Shown piece by piece: positions 1 through 8,291 of a stretch of 53,465 bases of DNA. The stretch's first letter is position 1. The number at the start of each line of letters is the position of its first letter. The stretch covers positions 1 through 53,465 of the forward strand of contig UQYL01000010.1 of the NCBI GenBank assembly GCA_900545365.1. The letters run 5' to 3'. Below the pieces are notes generated by a model. That model was not told the DNA's origin and made no database searches. It worked only from the letters and a program-made list of their open reading frames with translations. The position numbers were made by a program, and so were the translations under genes. Source of the DNA: an uncultured Dialister sp. Its GTDB lineage: Bacteria > Bacillota > Negativicutes > Veillonellales > Dialisteraceae.

Positions 1-1
1 C

Positions 2-1852
2 CTCGGCTACCTCACCGATACTGCCGGTGCGATCGTCGGCCCTGCAAGCCCGACACCTTGGGACGGCGGCGAAACCGGTGCGGAAGGCAGTACGCGCGGA
101 GCGAACGGCATTGACACGAACCGAATTCTGCGCGAAGCGGGACTGAAGGAATTCATCGGCTGCGAAGTCGAAACCTCCTTCATGGACGAAAACAGCGTTC
201 TTAACGGCGGCACGGGCATTGCGGCAAAGAACAGTCAGAACAGGACTTTCGGCAAGCGTGATGCAGCTGCGCAGAGAGCAAACGTTTATCTCGATGCGTT
301 CCGCGTTTATCAGCCCCTTGAGCTTGAGAATGAAGCAAATTATGCCGATAACGAAAAGGGTCTTAAGTACGCTCCCGTTTATGACTATGTTAAGAACAGC
401 GCGAACTCGATCGGATCTGAAATTCTTCCCAACTCCATGGTCTATGTTGAATATGACGGAGACACCGGCATTGCAAACATCGCGAAATATCAGGATCGCG
501 GTCCGCAGAACGAGGTCTATCTCACCAGCGGCAACTATATCGGATTCGTTCTTGAAGGTTACACCGGAACCGAAAAAGTTATGATCAGTGCAAAGGCCGT
601 TGCCGGTGAGGCGCACGTTCCGTTCTTCTCCATCTCCGGCTCTGACTTTGTGGAAATGTACGTCGGCGTGGGTGCATCCCGCGTGCGTGACCTGTTCGAC
701 AAGGCAAAAAAGACGATGCCATGCATCATTTTCATTGATGAGATCGACGCGGTGGGACGCCAGAGAGGCTCCGGCCTCGGCGGCGGCCACGATGAAAGAG
801 AACAGACGCTGAATCAGCTCCTCGTGGAGATGGACGGTTTCGGCGCGAATGAAGGCATCATCACTCTGGCGGCGACGAACCGCCCGGATATCCTCGACCC
901 GGCGCTGCTCCGCCCGGGACGTTTCGACCGCCGCGTCATTGTGGGCAGGCCGGATCTTCGCGGCCGTGTCGCCATTCTGAAAGTCCACGCCAGGAACAAG
1001 CCCCTTGAAAAAGATGTCGATCTGGAGACCATCGCCAAGAAAGTACCGGGATTCACCGGCGCCGATCTGGCGAACCTCCTGAATGAAGCGGCGCTCCTCG
1101 CGGCGAGAGCGAAGAGAAAGACCATTTCCATGGCTGATTTGGAAGAAGCCAGCGAAAAAGTCTCCTATGGGCCGGAACGGAAGAGCCACAAAGTGAGCGA
1201 CGAAGACAAGAAGATCACCGCTTACCATGAATCGGGCCACGCCATCATGGCGACGGTGCTGAAAGACGCAGACCCGGTGCACAAAGTCACCATCATTCCC
1301 CGCGGACAGGCCGGCGGCTACACCATGATGCTGCCCCATGAAGAGCGGTCTTTCCTCACGAAGTCTCATCTCCTTGCGCAGATCCGTGTTGCTCTCGGCG
1401 GCCGCTGCGCCGAGCAGATCATTTTCAATGAGATCTCCAGCGGCGCGTCGGGCGACCTGCAGCAGGTCACGGCGATCCTCCGCAAGATGATCATGGAATG
1501 GGGCATGAGCGACCGCCTCGGCCCGATGGTCTTCGGCGAGCATCAGGAACAGATATTCCTGGGCAAACAGCTCGGCTCTGAACGGAATTACGGCGAGACC
1601 GTGGCGACGATCATTGACGAGGAAATGCACAAGTATCTGAATGAAGCATATGAAGATACGATGAATATCCTGACGGAAAATATCGAAGTCCTCCACGCCA
1701 TGGCGAAGGCCCTGCTCGAGGTGGAAACGATCGACAGCCGCCAGGTGGAAAATCTCTTCAAATATCATTCCATCGACGCGCCGGAAGAACCGGCTCCGGA
1801 AGTGCCGGAAGAAGGCGCGGCGGAAGAGGCGGAACGCCCATCCGCAGAGTAA
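2..1852 (+). CDS. ftsH: Chimeric open frame: foreign secreted-type fragment joined to FtsH lacking its N-terminus
   Basis: From about base 590 the frame encodes FtsH, the membrane AAA+ zinc metalloprotease: KAVAGEA, the Walker B FIDEID, the second region of homology (AATNRPDILDPALLRPGRFDRR) and the zinc motif HESGH are all present. The transmembrane N-terminus and the Walker A loop (GPPGTGKT), which should directly precede KAVAGEA, are missing. Bases 2-589 instead encode a sequence unlike FtsH, with YLDAFRVYQPL and NEVYLTSGNYIGFVLEGY, resembling repeat regions of large secreted clostridial proteins. The frame is open to the window edge, so no start is visible. The product as written could not hydrolyse ATP. 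I infer a contig-edge misassembly or a recombination product rather than a working gene. The FtsH call for bases 590-1852 is near certain; the identity of the 5' part is a guess. Confidence 0.85.
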   Translation, partial: LGYLTDTAGAIVGPASPTPWDGGETGAEGSTRGANGIDTNRILREAGLKEFIGCEVETSFMDENSVLNGGTGIAAKNSQNRTFGKRDAAAQRANVYLDAFRVYQPLELENEANYADNEKGLKYAPVYDYVKNSANSIGSEILPNSMVYVEYDGDTGIANIAKYQDRGPQNEVYLTSGNYIGFVLEGYTGTEKVMISAKAVAGEAHVPFFSISGSDFVEMYVGVGASRVRDLFDKAKKTMPCIIFIDEIDAVGRQRGSGLGGGHDEREQTLNQLLVEMDGFGANEGIITLAATNRPDILDPALLRPGRFDRRVIVGRPDLRGRVAILKVHARNKPLEKDVDLETIAKKVPGFTGADLANLLNEAALLAARAKRKTISMADLEEASEKVSYGPERKSHKVSDEDKKITAYHESGHAIMATVLKDADPVHKVTIIPRGQAGGYTMMLPHEERSFLTKSHLLAQIRVALGGRCAEQIIFNEISSGASGDLQQVTAILRKMIMEWGMSDRLGPMVFGEHQEQIFLGKQLGSERNYGETVATIIDEEMHKYLNEAYEDTMNILTENIEVLHAMAKALLEVETIDSRQVENLFKYHSIDAPEEPAPEVPEEGAAEEAERPSAE

Positions 1853-1862
1853 TCATAAAAAG

Positions 1863-1894
1863 AAAGAGTCCGATCACAGTCGGGCTCTTTTTTT
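1863..1894 (+). terminator. Intrinsic terminator after ftsH
   Basis: AAAGAGTCCGA pairs with TCGGGCTCTTT (11-bp arms) around a short loop, followed by a T run. It starts 11 bases after the ftsH stop codon. Confidence 0.85.
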
Positions 1895-1933
1895 GATGAA
1901 ACGATTGGATGAAATTACAAAAACACGGCAAAT

Positions 1934-1977
1934 AAAAAAGAAGCACAGCCGGCTCAGTACCGGTGCGCTTCTTTTTT
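1934..1977. terminator. Bidirectional terminator between convergent ftsH and recR operons
   Basis: AAAAAAGAAGC and GCTTCTTTTTT form a perfect 11-bp stem with an inner CCGG/CCGG pairing. The A and T tracts on either side let it work in both directions. It would end the minus-strand dnaX-recR operon just after the small BofA-like gene. Confidence 0.8.
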
Positions 1978-1987
1978 GGTGCGTTTT

Positions 1988-2149
1988 TTATTTTAAAACG
2001 TAGTAGTAGAAAAGGCCCGCCGCGATGGCCAGGGCCAGACCCACCCGGAACAGGAAAGTGACCACGCCGATGAGTTTGAAAATGATGTAGATGCACACCA
2101 CGGCGGCCAGACCTGCAAGGATGGGATTTCCCATGATTGTTTCCAGCAT
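1988..2149 (-). CDS. Small BofA-like membrane protein
   Basis: This 53-residue gene is too short for routine ORF calling, but GGAGG lies upstream of its ATG and it begins 10 bases after recR in the same orientation. The product (MLETIMGNPILAGLAAVV...) is almost entirely hydrophobic, with two likely membrane segments at about residues 8-30 and 33-51. In Bacillus the gene recR-yaaL-bofA order is well known, and BofA-family proteins (inhibitors of pro-sigma-K processing) are short double-spanning membrane proteins, so position and topology fit that family. Residue-level similarity to BofA cannot be confirmed by eye, and a sporulation role is not implied in this organism. Confidence 0.6.
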   Translation of the reverse strand: MLETIMGNPILAGLAAVVCIYIIFKLIGVVTFLFRVGLALAIAAGLFYYYVLK

Positions 2150-2159
2150 GAATGCCTCC

Positions 2160-2750
2160 TTAGATCTCTCTGCGGTTCTCCACCGCTCCGGCCAGCGTCT
2201 GGCTGTCGGCGTAGCCGATGTCGCCGCCTGCGGGAAGTCCCCGGGCGATGCGGGTGACGCGGATGCCCGTCGGCTTGATGAGCCGGGAGAGGTAGAATGC
2301 GGTGGCTTCGCCTTCCGTGTCGGGATCGGTCGCGAGGATGACTTCTTTCACCTCGTCACTTTCCAGGCGGAGGAGGAGCTCCCGGATGCGGAGCTGATCG
2401 GGGCCGATGCCGTCGAGCGGGGACAGCGCGCCGTGCAGAACGTGGTACAGCCCGCGGTATTCGCCGCTCGCTTCGAGGGCCTGTACGTCCTGCGGCTGCT
2501 CTACCACGCAGATGACAGACCGGTCGCGCCGCTCGTCAGCGCAGATGCCGCACGGGTCGGAGACGGCCAGATTGCAGCATACGGAACAATAGCAGCTGTT
2601 CTTCCGGGCCGTCTCGATGGCGCGGATGAATTCTTCCACTTCCGATTCCGGGCGTTCCAGCATGAAATAGGCGAGCCGCCGCGCGGTCTTGACGCCAATG
2701 CCGGGAAGCCTGCGGAACTGGGCCGCTACATTTTCCAGAGAATCGTTCAT
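2160..2750 (-). CDS. recR: Recombination mediator RecR
   Basis: This 196-residue protein, the usual RecR length, acts with RecF/RecO to load RecA at gapped DNA. The order of parts is canonical: an N-terminal helix-hairpin-helix (RLPGIGVKTARRLAYF, about residues 13-28), a C4 zinc finger (CSVCCNLAVSDPCGIC, about 54-69) and a Toprim domain with the acidic patch ATDPDTEGEATA (about 138-149). The start overlaps the last base of the ebfC stop codon (ATGA arrangement), so the two are probably translationally coupled. Confidence 0.97.
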   Translation of the reverse strand: MNDSLENVAAQFRRLPGIGVKTARRLAYFMLERPESEVEEFIRAIETARKNSCYCSVCCNLAVSDPCGICADERRDRSVICVVEQPQDVQALEASGEYRGLYHVLHGALSPLDGIGPDQLRIRELLLRLESDEVKEVILATDPDTEGEATAFYLSRLIKPTGIRVTRIARGLPAGGDIGYADSQTLAGAVENRREI

Positions 2751-3073
2751 CAGAACATGCCGGGCAGGCCGAGACCGCTGGTGACCTGCTGCATGACTTT
2801 CTTCGCCATTTCGTCGGCTTTGCGGGACGCTTCGTTCACAGCGGTGGTGATGAGATCTTCCAGCATTTCCGGATCTTCCGGATCGATGGCGTCTTTGGAG
2901 ATTTTGAGAGCGGTGATCTGCTTGTCGCCGTTCATGGTGAGGGTGACCGCGCCGCCGCCGACAGTGACGTCCACGGTCTGCTTCTTCACTTCCTCCTGTG
3001 CTTTCTGCACATCTTCCTGCATTTTACGGGCTTTTTTCAGCATGCTCTGCATCTGCGCCTTATTTCCGAACAT
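2750..3073 (-). CDS. ebfC: YbaB/EbfC nucleoid-associated DNA-binding protein
   Basis: This 107-residue protein has the YbaB/EbfC pattern: a charged N-terminal helix (MQSMLKKARKMQEDVQKAQEEVKK), a glycine-rich beta segment (VDVTVGGGAVTLTMNGDKQI) and a C-terminal helix, ending in LGLPGMF. The family forms dimers that bind DNA and is almost always encoded between dnaX and recR, as here. GGAGG precedes the ATG. Its physiological role is poorly defined even in model species. Confidence 0.95.
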   Translation of the reverse strand: MFGNKAQMQSMLKKARKMQEDVQKAQEEVKKQTVDVTVGGGAVTLTMNGDKQITALKISKDAIDPEDPEMLEDLITTAVNEASRKADEMAKKVMQQVTSGLGLPGMF

Positions 3074-3096
3074 TGATTTCCTCCTTGATACGGAAT

Positions 3097-3117
3097 CAGT
3101 CCCCGGAAAGGGGACTG
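3097..3117 (-). other. Strong hairpin between dnaX and ebfC
   Basis: CAGTCCCC and GGGGACTG pair perfectly around a 5-base loop in the 50-base gap between dnaX and ebfC. No T tract follows on the minus strand, so it is more likely an mRNA-stability or processing element than a terminator. Confidence 0.55.
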
Positions 3118-3123
3118 CCTTCT

Positions 3124-5082
3124 TTATTTCTTTTCATATATATCACAGTCAGGGGCAATTTTCAAGGCAGCCGCCAGGAGCGGATCGTCGGGGATCTCTG
3201 ACCGGCTGACGGGGATGTAGCCGTCTGTTTCCTGCGCCGCCGGGGCCTTTCCCGCCAGGGGTTCCGCCGCCTGTGCGGGCCGCGGCGCGGCGGCTTCCGC
3301 CTTCGCCTGCGCTTCTTCCGGACTGCCCCGCAGCACGGCGTGGGGAATGAGCGGCAGGCCGCTGCATTTCAGGAAAGCTTCCGCGCAGATCTTCTGGTAG
3401 GCCGGGGAATTGCAGGCCTGGGCGATGAAGGGCTGCGGCGCGGAAATGACGGCCCGCGCGCCGCCCGCGTAAATGAGCGTGCTCTTCGACAGACACGTGA
3501 AGATGTCAATGCGGTGGATGGACATGAAATAGGCGAGGATCTTCTTCCAGAGCGCCGGGTATTCCTCCGGCGGGAGGAGGCCGCCCGCTTCATTTTCCGC
3601 CGGTCCGGCCGGAGCGGGACGGGGCTCTGCCGGCGCTTCTGCCGGGGAAGCCGCCGTTTTCACCGGAGGCACGGGGGAAGGCGATGCGGGCTTTGCCGTT
3701 TCCGCAGGCGGTACCGGAGAAGGCTGCGCCGCGGGCCGCGTTTTTCCCGGCGCAGGCGCTGCCGGGGCCTCCGGCGTTTCCTGGGGCGGTGCGGCCGCGG
3801 GAGCAGGTTCCGAGGGACGCGGAGAAGGAACGGGGACCGGAATCGGCGCAGGGGCCTGCGCAGCAGGCGCGGCAGCGGAAGGCCGGGGCGTGAAGACAGG
3901 GGCAGGTACGCCTGCGGCCGCCGCGGGGATGCCCTGGCGGAGCTGCCGCTCCAGTGATTCAATGCGCTCTACCAGCCCTTCCAGCGTCCTGTCGCCGCGG
4001 AGACGGCACAGGCGGAGCAGGCCCATTTCCGCATTCATACGGGGCGACGCGCTCCGCTTTGCTTCCGAAAGAGACCCGTGGAGCGATTCGAAGAGCGCGT
4101 CCAGGTACGGCTCGGAGATCGTTTCCGCCTCCTTCATGAGGAGCGGTTTCTGGTCTCCGTAGACGGAGAGCTCCGGCGCGTCAGGCTGGATGCGGGCGAT
4201 CATGACGTCCCGGAAATGGGAGAGCAGATCGGAGAGCACTGCCGCCGGTTCTTTCCCGTCCTGAAGGATGGCGGAAAATTCCGTGAGCGCTTCGCCGCTC
4301 TCCCTGCGGAGGATGTGCCCGGCCAGGGACAGGATGCGGTCTTTTCCGGTGAGGCCCAGCAGATCGTACACCATGGCGGCGGAGAGACGTTTCCCTCCCG
4401 CCGCGCCCATGCACTGATCGAGAAGAGACAGGGCGTCGCGGAGGCCGCCTTCCGCGCGGACGGCGATGAGTCCCGCCGCGTCGCTGTCGAGGGCGAATCC
4501 GCTCGCCTCCGCGATATGGAGCAGGTGCTCCCGGATATCGTCGGCGGAAATGCGGCGGAACTCATACCGCTGGCATCGGGAAAGGATGGTGAGAGGGATC
4601 TTTTCCGGCTCCGTCGTGGCGAGGATGAAAAGCACGTGGGACGGCGGCTCTTCCAGCGTTTTCAGGAGCGCATTGAAGGCCTCCTTGGTGAGCATGTGCA
4701 CTTCATCGATGATGTAGACCTTTTTCCGGCAGACGCTCGGCAGCGACCGCACCGAATCGCGGAGCGCCCGGATCTCTTCGATGCCCCGGTTCGACGCCGC
4801 GTCGATCTCATACACATCGAGCGAGGAGCCGCCGGTGATCTCCCGGCAGGTGCGGCACTCATTGCACGGATCGGCCCCGCGGGGATGCTCGCAGTTCACC
4901 GCCTTCGCGAGGATCTTGGCCATGCTGGTCTTCCCGGTGCCCCTCGGCCCGGAGAAAAGATAGGCGTGGGCAAGGCGGTCCTCGCCGACGGCCCGCTGCA
5001 GCGCGGCGGAGATATGCTTCTGCCCGACCACCTCGGAAAAAGTCTGGGGACGCCATTTGCGGTACAAAGCGAGATAAGCCAT
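3124..5082 (-). CDS. dnaX: DNA polymerase III subunits gamma/tau
   Basis: The clamp-loader ATPase of the replicative polymerase, 652 residues from the chosen start. The AAA+ module shows Walker A (GPRGTGKT), a four-cysteine zinc site (CEHPRGADPCNECRTC), Walker B (IIDEVH) and the sensor/arginine-finger region (LSRCQRYEF). A long Pro/Ala-rich linker (about residues 390-530) leads to a C-terminal tau-like domain. I chose MAYLALYRKWRPQTF because GGAGG lies 7 bases upstream and this is where the family starts. An upstream in-frame ATG at 5130 falls in the SRP RNA region and was rejected. I saw no obvious frameshift site for a separate gamma form. Confidence 0.95.
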   Translation of the reverse strand: MAYLALYRKWRPQTFSEVVGQKHISAALQRAVGEDRLAHAYLFSGPRGTGKTSMAKILAKAVNCEHPRGADPCNECRTCREITGGSSLDVYEIDAASNRGIEEIRALRDSVRSLPSVCRKKVYIIDEVHMLTKEAFNALLKTLEEPPSHVLFILATTEPEKIPLTILSRCQRYEFRRISADDIREHLLHIAEASGFALDSDAAGLIAVRAEGGLRDALSLLDQCMGAAGGKRLSAAMVYDLLGLTGKDRILSLAGHILRRESGEALTEFSAILQDGKEPAAVLSDLLSHFRDVMIARIQPDAPELSVYGDQKPLLMKEAETISEPYLDALFESLHGSLSEAKRSASPRMNAEMGLLRLCRLRGDRTLEGLVERIESLERQLRQGIPAAAAGVPAPVFTPRPSAAAPAAQAPAPIPVPVPSPRPSEPAPAAAPPQETPEAPAAPAPGKTRPAAQPSPVPPAETAKPASPSPVPPVKTAASPAEAPAEPRPAPAGPAENEAGGLLPPEEYPALWKKILAYFMSIHRIDIFTCLSKSTLIYAGGARAVISAPQPFIAQACNSPAYQKICAEAFLKCSGLPLIPHAVLRGSPEEAQAKAEAAAPRPAQAAEPLAGKAPAAQETDGYIPVSRSEIPDDPLLAAALKIAPDCDIYEKK

Positions 5083-5104
5083 AGTGACCTCCGGAAAAAG
5101 AAAC

Positions 5105-5268
5105 GCAATAAAAAACTTTGCAGTCCTCATTTATGACAGCCGCCAGGATGCACCGTGGCACATGAAACGGGCCACTTACTGCTGCTTCCTCTCGGACCTG
5201 ACAGGGTTCATGGGATTTCATTGCACGGGGCCCGGAGACTGCCATAAATCAATACTGCAAAGCCATGT
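5105..5268 (-). ncRNA. ffs: Signal recognition particle RNA, extended hairpin form
   Basis: On the minus strand the conserved SRP helix 8 apex is plain: GGTCCGAGAGGAAGCAGC with a GAGA tetraloop at 5190-5193 and the opposing CAGGTC side. Flanking arms pair far beyond a minimal 4.5S RNA: ATGGCAGTC with GGCTGTCAT, and CTTTGCAGT (5254-5262) with ACTGCAAAG (5116-5124), the last followed by a T-rich tail that acts as the terminator. A strong promoter ends about 8 bases upstream. The RNA would be about 160 nt: one long hairpin with no visible Alu-type domain. SRP RNA directly upstream of dnaX is a classic arrangement. Confidence 0.9.
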
Positions 5269-5275
5269 GTGAATT

Positions 5276-5304
5276 ATTTTACAATACAAACGGCGAAGTG
5301 TCAA
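5276..5304 (-). promoter_or_regulatory. Sigma-70-type promoter of the SRP RNA
   Basis: On the minus strand: TTGACA (5304-5299), a 17-base spacer and TAAAAT (5281-5276). Transcription would begin near 5268, at the base of the SRP hairpin. Confidence 0.85.
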
Positions 5305-5327
5305 AATTCTCCGCCCTTCTTGAAGCG

Positions 5328-5460
5328 CCGGAATTTTTCCGGTCGTTTTCATTTTTCCGCCGGAAATTTTCAGGCGCTCATGGAGAAAGCGCTTTTCATC
5401 GGGAAGCGTTCAGTGAGGAGCGCCCGCGCGGAAGGCGGCGGAAAAATAAAAGAGCTTTAA
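5328..5460. repeat. Intergenic repeat-rich spacer, copy A of a dispersed repeat
   Basis: No gene is seen between the SRP promoter and fumC. The spacer holds alternating GCGC and AT-rich motifs (CCGGAAATTTTC, GCGCTCATGG, GCGCTTTTCA). Positions 5389-5412 match 16051-16074 at 23 of 24 bases, and the surrounding ~50 bases are also similar. Confidence 0.6.
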
Positions 5461-5575
5461 GCATATGCGGATTTCGCATAAACAGTACTTTTTATGGGAG
5501 GGGGAAATAAAAATATGCTACAATATATCTGATCAAACCATCCGCCGAAAAGGCGGGAGAAAAAAGGAGACGAAT

Positions 5576-6961
5576 ATGGAATACCGCATCGAACACGACA
5601 CGCTGGGCGAAGTGAGAGTACCGGCAGAAAGAAAATGGGGCGCGCAGACGCAGCGCTCGCTGGAAAATTTCCGCATCGGGCACCGCATGCCCATGGAGAT
5701 CATTTACGCTTTCGCGGTGATGAAGAAATGCGCGGCCCTTGCGAATGCCGAACTGTCTGGGCTGGATGAAGAGAAGAAAAACGCCATCTGCGAAGCCTGC
5801 GATGAGATCCTCGCGGGGAAATGGGATGAAGAATTTCCCCTCGTCGTTTATCAGACCGGCTCCGGCACGCAGAGCAATATGAACCTCAATGAAGTCATTG
5901 CCCACCTGGCCAATGAAAAATTGGCCGCCGCGGGCAGTGAGAAGCGGGTCCATCCCAATGACGATGTCAATAAATCCCAGTCGTCCAATGATACCTTTCC
6001 GGCGGCCATGCACATCGCCGCGGTGAAAGTCCTGCACGACGAACTGTACGGACCGCTGGACGAGCTCATCGCCGTCTTCGGCAGGAAGAGCGAAGAATAC
6101 ATGCGCATCGTGAAGATCGGCCGCACTCATGTGCAGGACGCGGTGCCCCTTACCTTCGGGCAGGAGATCTCCGGCTGGGCGGAAATGCTGAAGAAATCCC
6201 GCGCCATGATCAGGGACGCGGAAAAATACCTGCTGCCTCTCGCCCTCGGCGGCACAGCGGTCGGCACGGGCCTGAACGCGCCGAAAGGATTCGGGCGGCG
6301 CGCGGCGGAGCTCATCGCCGGAGAGACGGGCCTGCCCTTTACAGAAGAAGGCAATAAATTCTACGCCCTCACAGGGAGAGACAATTTCGTCTACATCCAC
6401 GGCGCGCTGGACGGGCTCGCCGGAGACTGCATGAAATTTGCCGACGACATCCGGCTCCTCGCCAGCGGTCCCCGGTCGGGACTCGGGGAGATCTCCATTC
6501 CAGCCAATGAACCGGGCTCCTCCATCATGCCTGGCAAAGTGAATCCCACCCAGTGCGAAGCCCTCACCATGGCGGCATGCCGTGTCCACGGCAATCAGGC
6601 GGTCATCTCCATGGGCTCCTCTCAAGGGCGCTTCGAGCTGAACGTCTACGCGCCGGTCATCGCGGACGCCTTCATCGAATCGGTGAAACTCCTCGGCGAA
6701 GCCATCCATTCCTTTACCGTCCACTGCGCGGAAGGCATGGAGCCGATCCGCGAACGCATGCAGGAACTGGTGGAAAATTCCCTCATGCTTGTGACGGCCC
6801 TTTCCCCGCACATCGGCTACGAAAAAGCGGCGGCCATCTCGAAGCACGCTTTCAGCGCGGGCTGCTCCCTCAGGGAAGCGGCGGAAGCGTTGGGCTATGT
6901 CACGGCGGAAGAATACGATACCTACGTGCAGCCGGAAAAGATGACCAATATCGACAGATGA
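5576..6961 (+). CDS. fumC: Class II fumarate hydratase
   Basis: Interconverts fumarate and malate. The 461-residue length and motifs match the fumarase/aspartase superfamily: SSNDTFPAAMHIAA (substrate binding) and the signature GSSIMPGKVNPTQCE starting near residue 314. The Q-C-E ending and a FumC-like C-terminus ending PEKM favour fumarase over aspartase. The start follows AAAAAGGAGA and begins MEYRIEHDTLGEV as in the family; an earlier in-frame ATG at 5465 was rejected. The gene is monocistronic with its own terminator. With malic enzyme at 39.5 kb it fits C4-dicarboxylate metabolism, typical of succinate- or propionate-forming Negativicutes. Confidence 0.95.
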   Translation: MEYRIEHDTLGEVRVPAERKWGAQTQRSLENFRIGHRMPMEIIYAFAVMKKCAALANAELSGLDEEKKNAICEACDEILAGKWDEEFPLVVYQTGSGTQSNMNLNEVIAHLANEKLAAAGSEKRVHPNDDVNKSQSSNDTFPAAMHIAAVKVLHDELYGPLDELIAVFGRKSEEYMRIVKIGRTHVQDAVPLTFGQEISGWAEMLKKSRAMIRDAEKYLLPLALGGTAVGTGLNAPKGFGRRAAELIAGETGLPFTEEGNKFYALTGRDNFVYIHGALDGLAGDCMKFADDIRLLASGPRSGLGEISIPANEPGSSIMPGKVNPTQCEALTMAACRVHGNQAVISMGSSQGRFELNVYAPVIADAFIESVKLLGEAIHSFTVHCAEGMEPIRERMQELVENSLMLVTALSPHIGYEKAAAISKHAFSAGCSLREAAEALGYVTAEEYDTYVQPEKMTNIDR

Positions 6962-6992
6962 TCTATATCAAAATCGCATAAGAAAACGGGCA

Positions 6993-7067
6993 GCCATGAG
7001 AAAAGCGCTTTCATGGCAGGGCTTTCGCGGCGGACAGGGGGCAGAAGATCCCGGTCCGCCGTTTTTT
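6993..7067 (+). terminator. Tandem hairpins terminating fumC
   Basis: A first hairpin pairs GCCATGA (6993-6999) with TCATGGC (7011-7017). The second pairs CGGCGGAC (7028-7035) with GTCCGCCG (7054-7061) and is followed by six T residues, giving a normal intrinsic terminator. Confidence 0.75.
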
Positions 7068-7400
7068 CTTTGTGAAAAGAGAATGAAAATGTCCCGTCAG
7101 CGCTGCGCGGATCCCGCGGCAGGGAAAGAGAAAAGAAAAGACGGGAAGGAAAAAATCCAGATAGGCCCGAAGTTTCCAAAGACCGCGGAGAGAAACTGCG
7201 AAAATGAAGCGGGATGCCGGGTTCTCATGAGATGTTAATTTGGGACAAAAAACGGCCCGGAGGACGCCTGTCCTTTTTAAAACATACCATTTATGCTAAA
7301 ATGATTCAGTTAGTTATAGCTGCTGAGGATAGGCGGAGAACAAGAGCGCCCTGTGAGACGGGGGTTCTTCTTCTGCGTGCTTGCTTTTTAAGGAGGAACT
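7068..7400 (+). promoter_or_regulatory. Ribose operon upstream region
   Basis: No gene is supported here. A weak promoter candidate is TTTTTA (7274-7279), 17 bases, TAAAAT (7297-7302), just after a small hairpin AGGAC/GTCCT (7261-7274). The ~95-base leader contains a loose hairpin pairing GAGAAC with GTTCTTC. No lacO-like RbsR palindrome was recognised and no rbsR gene is in the window. AAGGAGGA precedes the rbsK ATG. Confidence 0.4.
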
Positions 7401-8291
7401 ATGAGTCGTATAGCAGTGATCGGGAGCTGCAATGTCGATCTGACCGTGGAAGCGGACCGCCGGCCCGGAGCCGGTGAGACCGTCATGGGCAGGCGGCTGA
7501 TCATCTCTCCCGGCGGGAAAGGCGCGAATCAGGCCGTCGCGGCGGCCAGAGTGGGAGCGGATGTATGGATGATCGGCTGCGTCGGCGATGACGCCAACGG
7601 GCAGATGATGATGGACACCCTGAAAAGAGAAGGGATCCATACGGATTATGTGAAAGTGATCCCCGGCGTGACCACCGGTACGGCGCACATCACCCTCGCC
7701 GAGGGCGACAACAGCATCATCGTCGTGAAAGGCGCGAACGACTGCGTGGACGAAGCGTGCATTGACGAAGCGTGGGATGTCATAAAGAGCTGCGACATGG
7801 TGCTGCTCCAGCATGAGATCCCCCTCGAGACGAACGCCTATGTCATCCGCAGAGCCGCGGAAGAAGGCGTTTCCGTCATGCTGAATCCGGCGCCCTTTGC
7901 GGAAGTCCCGCAGGAGCTCATCGAAAAGACTGCCTATGTGACGCCGAATGAACACGAAGCGGCGCTCATGTTCCCGGGCAAAACGAAAGACGAGATCCTC
8001 CGGAGCGCGGGATGCCGCGTCATCATGACCGTCGGAAAAGACGGCGTGGCCTTCGGAGAAGACGGAAAGACCGTGACCGTCCCGGGATTTACCGTTCCCG
8101 TCGTAGATACCACCGGCGCGGGAGATACCTTCAACGGCGCTTTCGCGGCGGCAAAGAGCGAAGGCATGAGCCTTCGGGAGGCCGTGCGCTTCGCCAATGC
8201 GGCGGCGGCGCGCTCCATCGGAAAGATCGGCGCGCAGGGCGGCATGCCCCGGCGCAGCGAAGTAGAGGAGATGCTCGTATGCAGAAAATAG
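7401..8291 (+). CDS. rbsK: Ribokinase
   Basis: A PfkB-family kinase that phosphorylates ribose to ribose-5-phosphate in the cytoplasm. The 296-residue protein shows the N-terminal substrate motif (GGKGANQAVAAARVGADVWMIG, about residues 36-57) and the C-terminal PfkB signature with the catalytic aspartate (VDTTGAGDTFNGAFAAA). It is the first gene of rbsKDACB, an order in which the kinase leads. Its 3' end overlaps rbsD by 13 bases in another frame, suggesting coupled translation. Confidence 0.95.
   Translation: MSRIAVIGSCNVDLTVEADRRPGAGETVMGRRLIISPGGKGANQAVAAARVGADVWMIGCVGDDANGQMMMDTLKREGIHTDYVKVIPGVTTGTAHITLAEGDNSIIVVKGANDCVDEACIDEAWDVIKSCDMVLLQHEIPLETNAYVIRRAAEEGVSVMLNPAPFAEVPQELIEKTAYVTPNEHEAALMFPGKTKDEILRSAGCRVIMTVGKDGVAFGEDGKTVTVPGFTVPVVDTTGAGDTFNGAFAAAKSEGMSLREAVRFANAAAARSIGKIGAQGGMPRRSEVEEMLVCRK

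Noticed and set aside
3340..5136. Long open frames antisense to dnaX
   Set aside because: GC-rich codon structure of dnaX leaves the opposite strand open; no ribosome sites or family motifs, and dnaX is unambiguous.
5465..5575. N-terminal extension of fumC from an upstream ATG
   Set aside because: The extension lacks homology and crosses a promoter-like region; AAAAAGGAGA and the family start support 5576.
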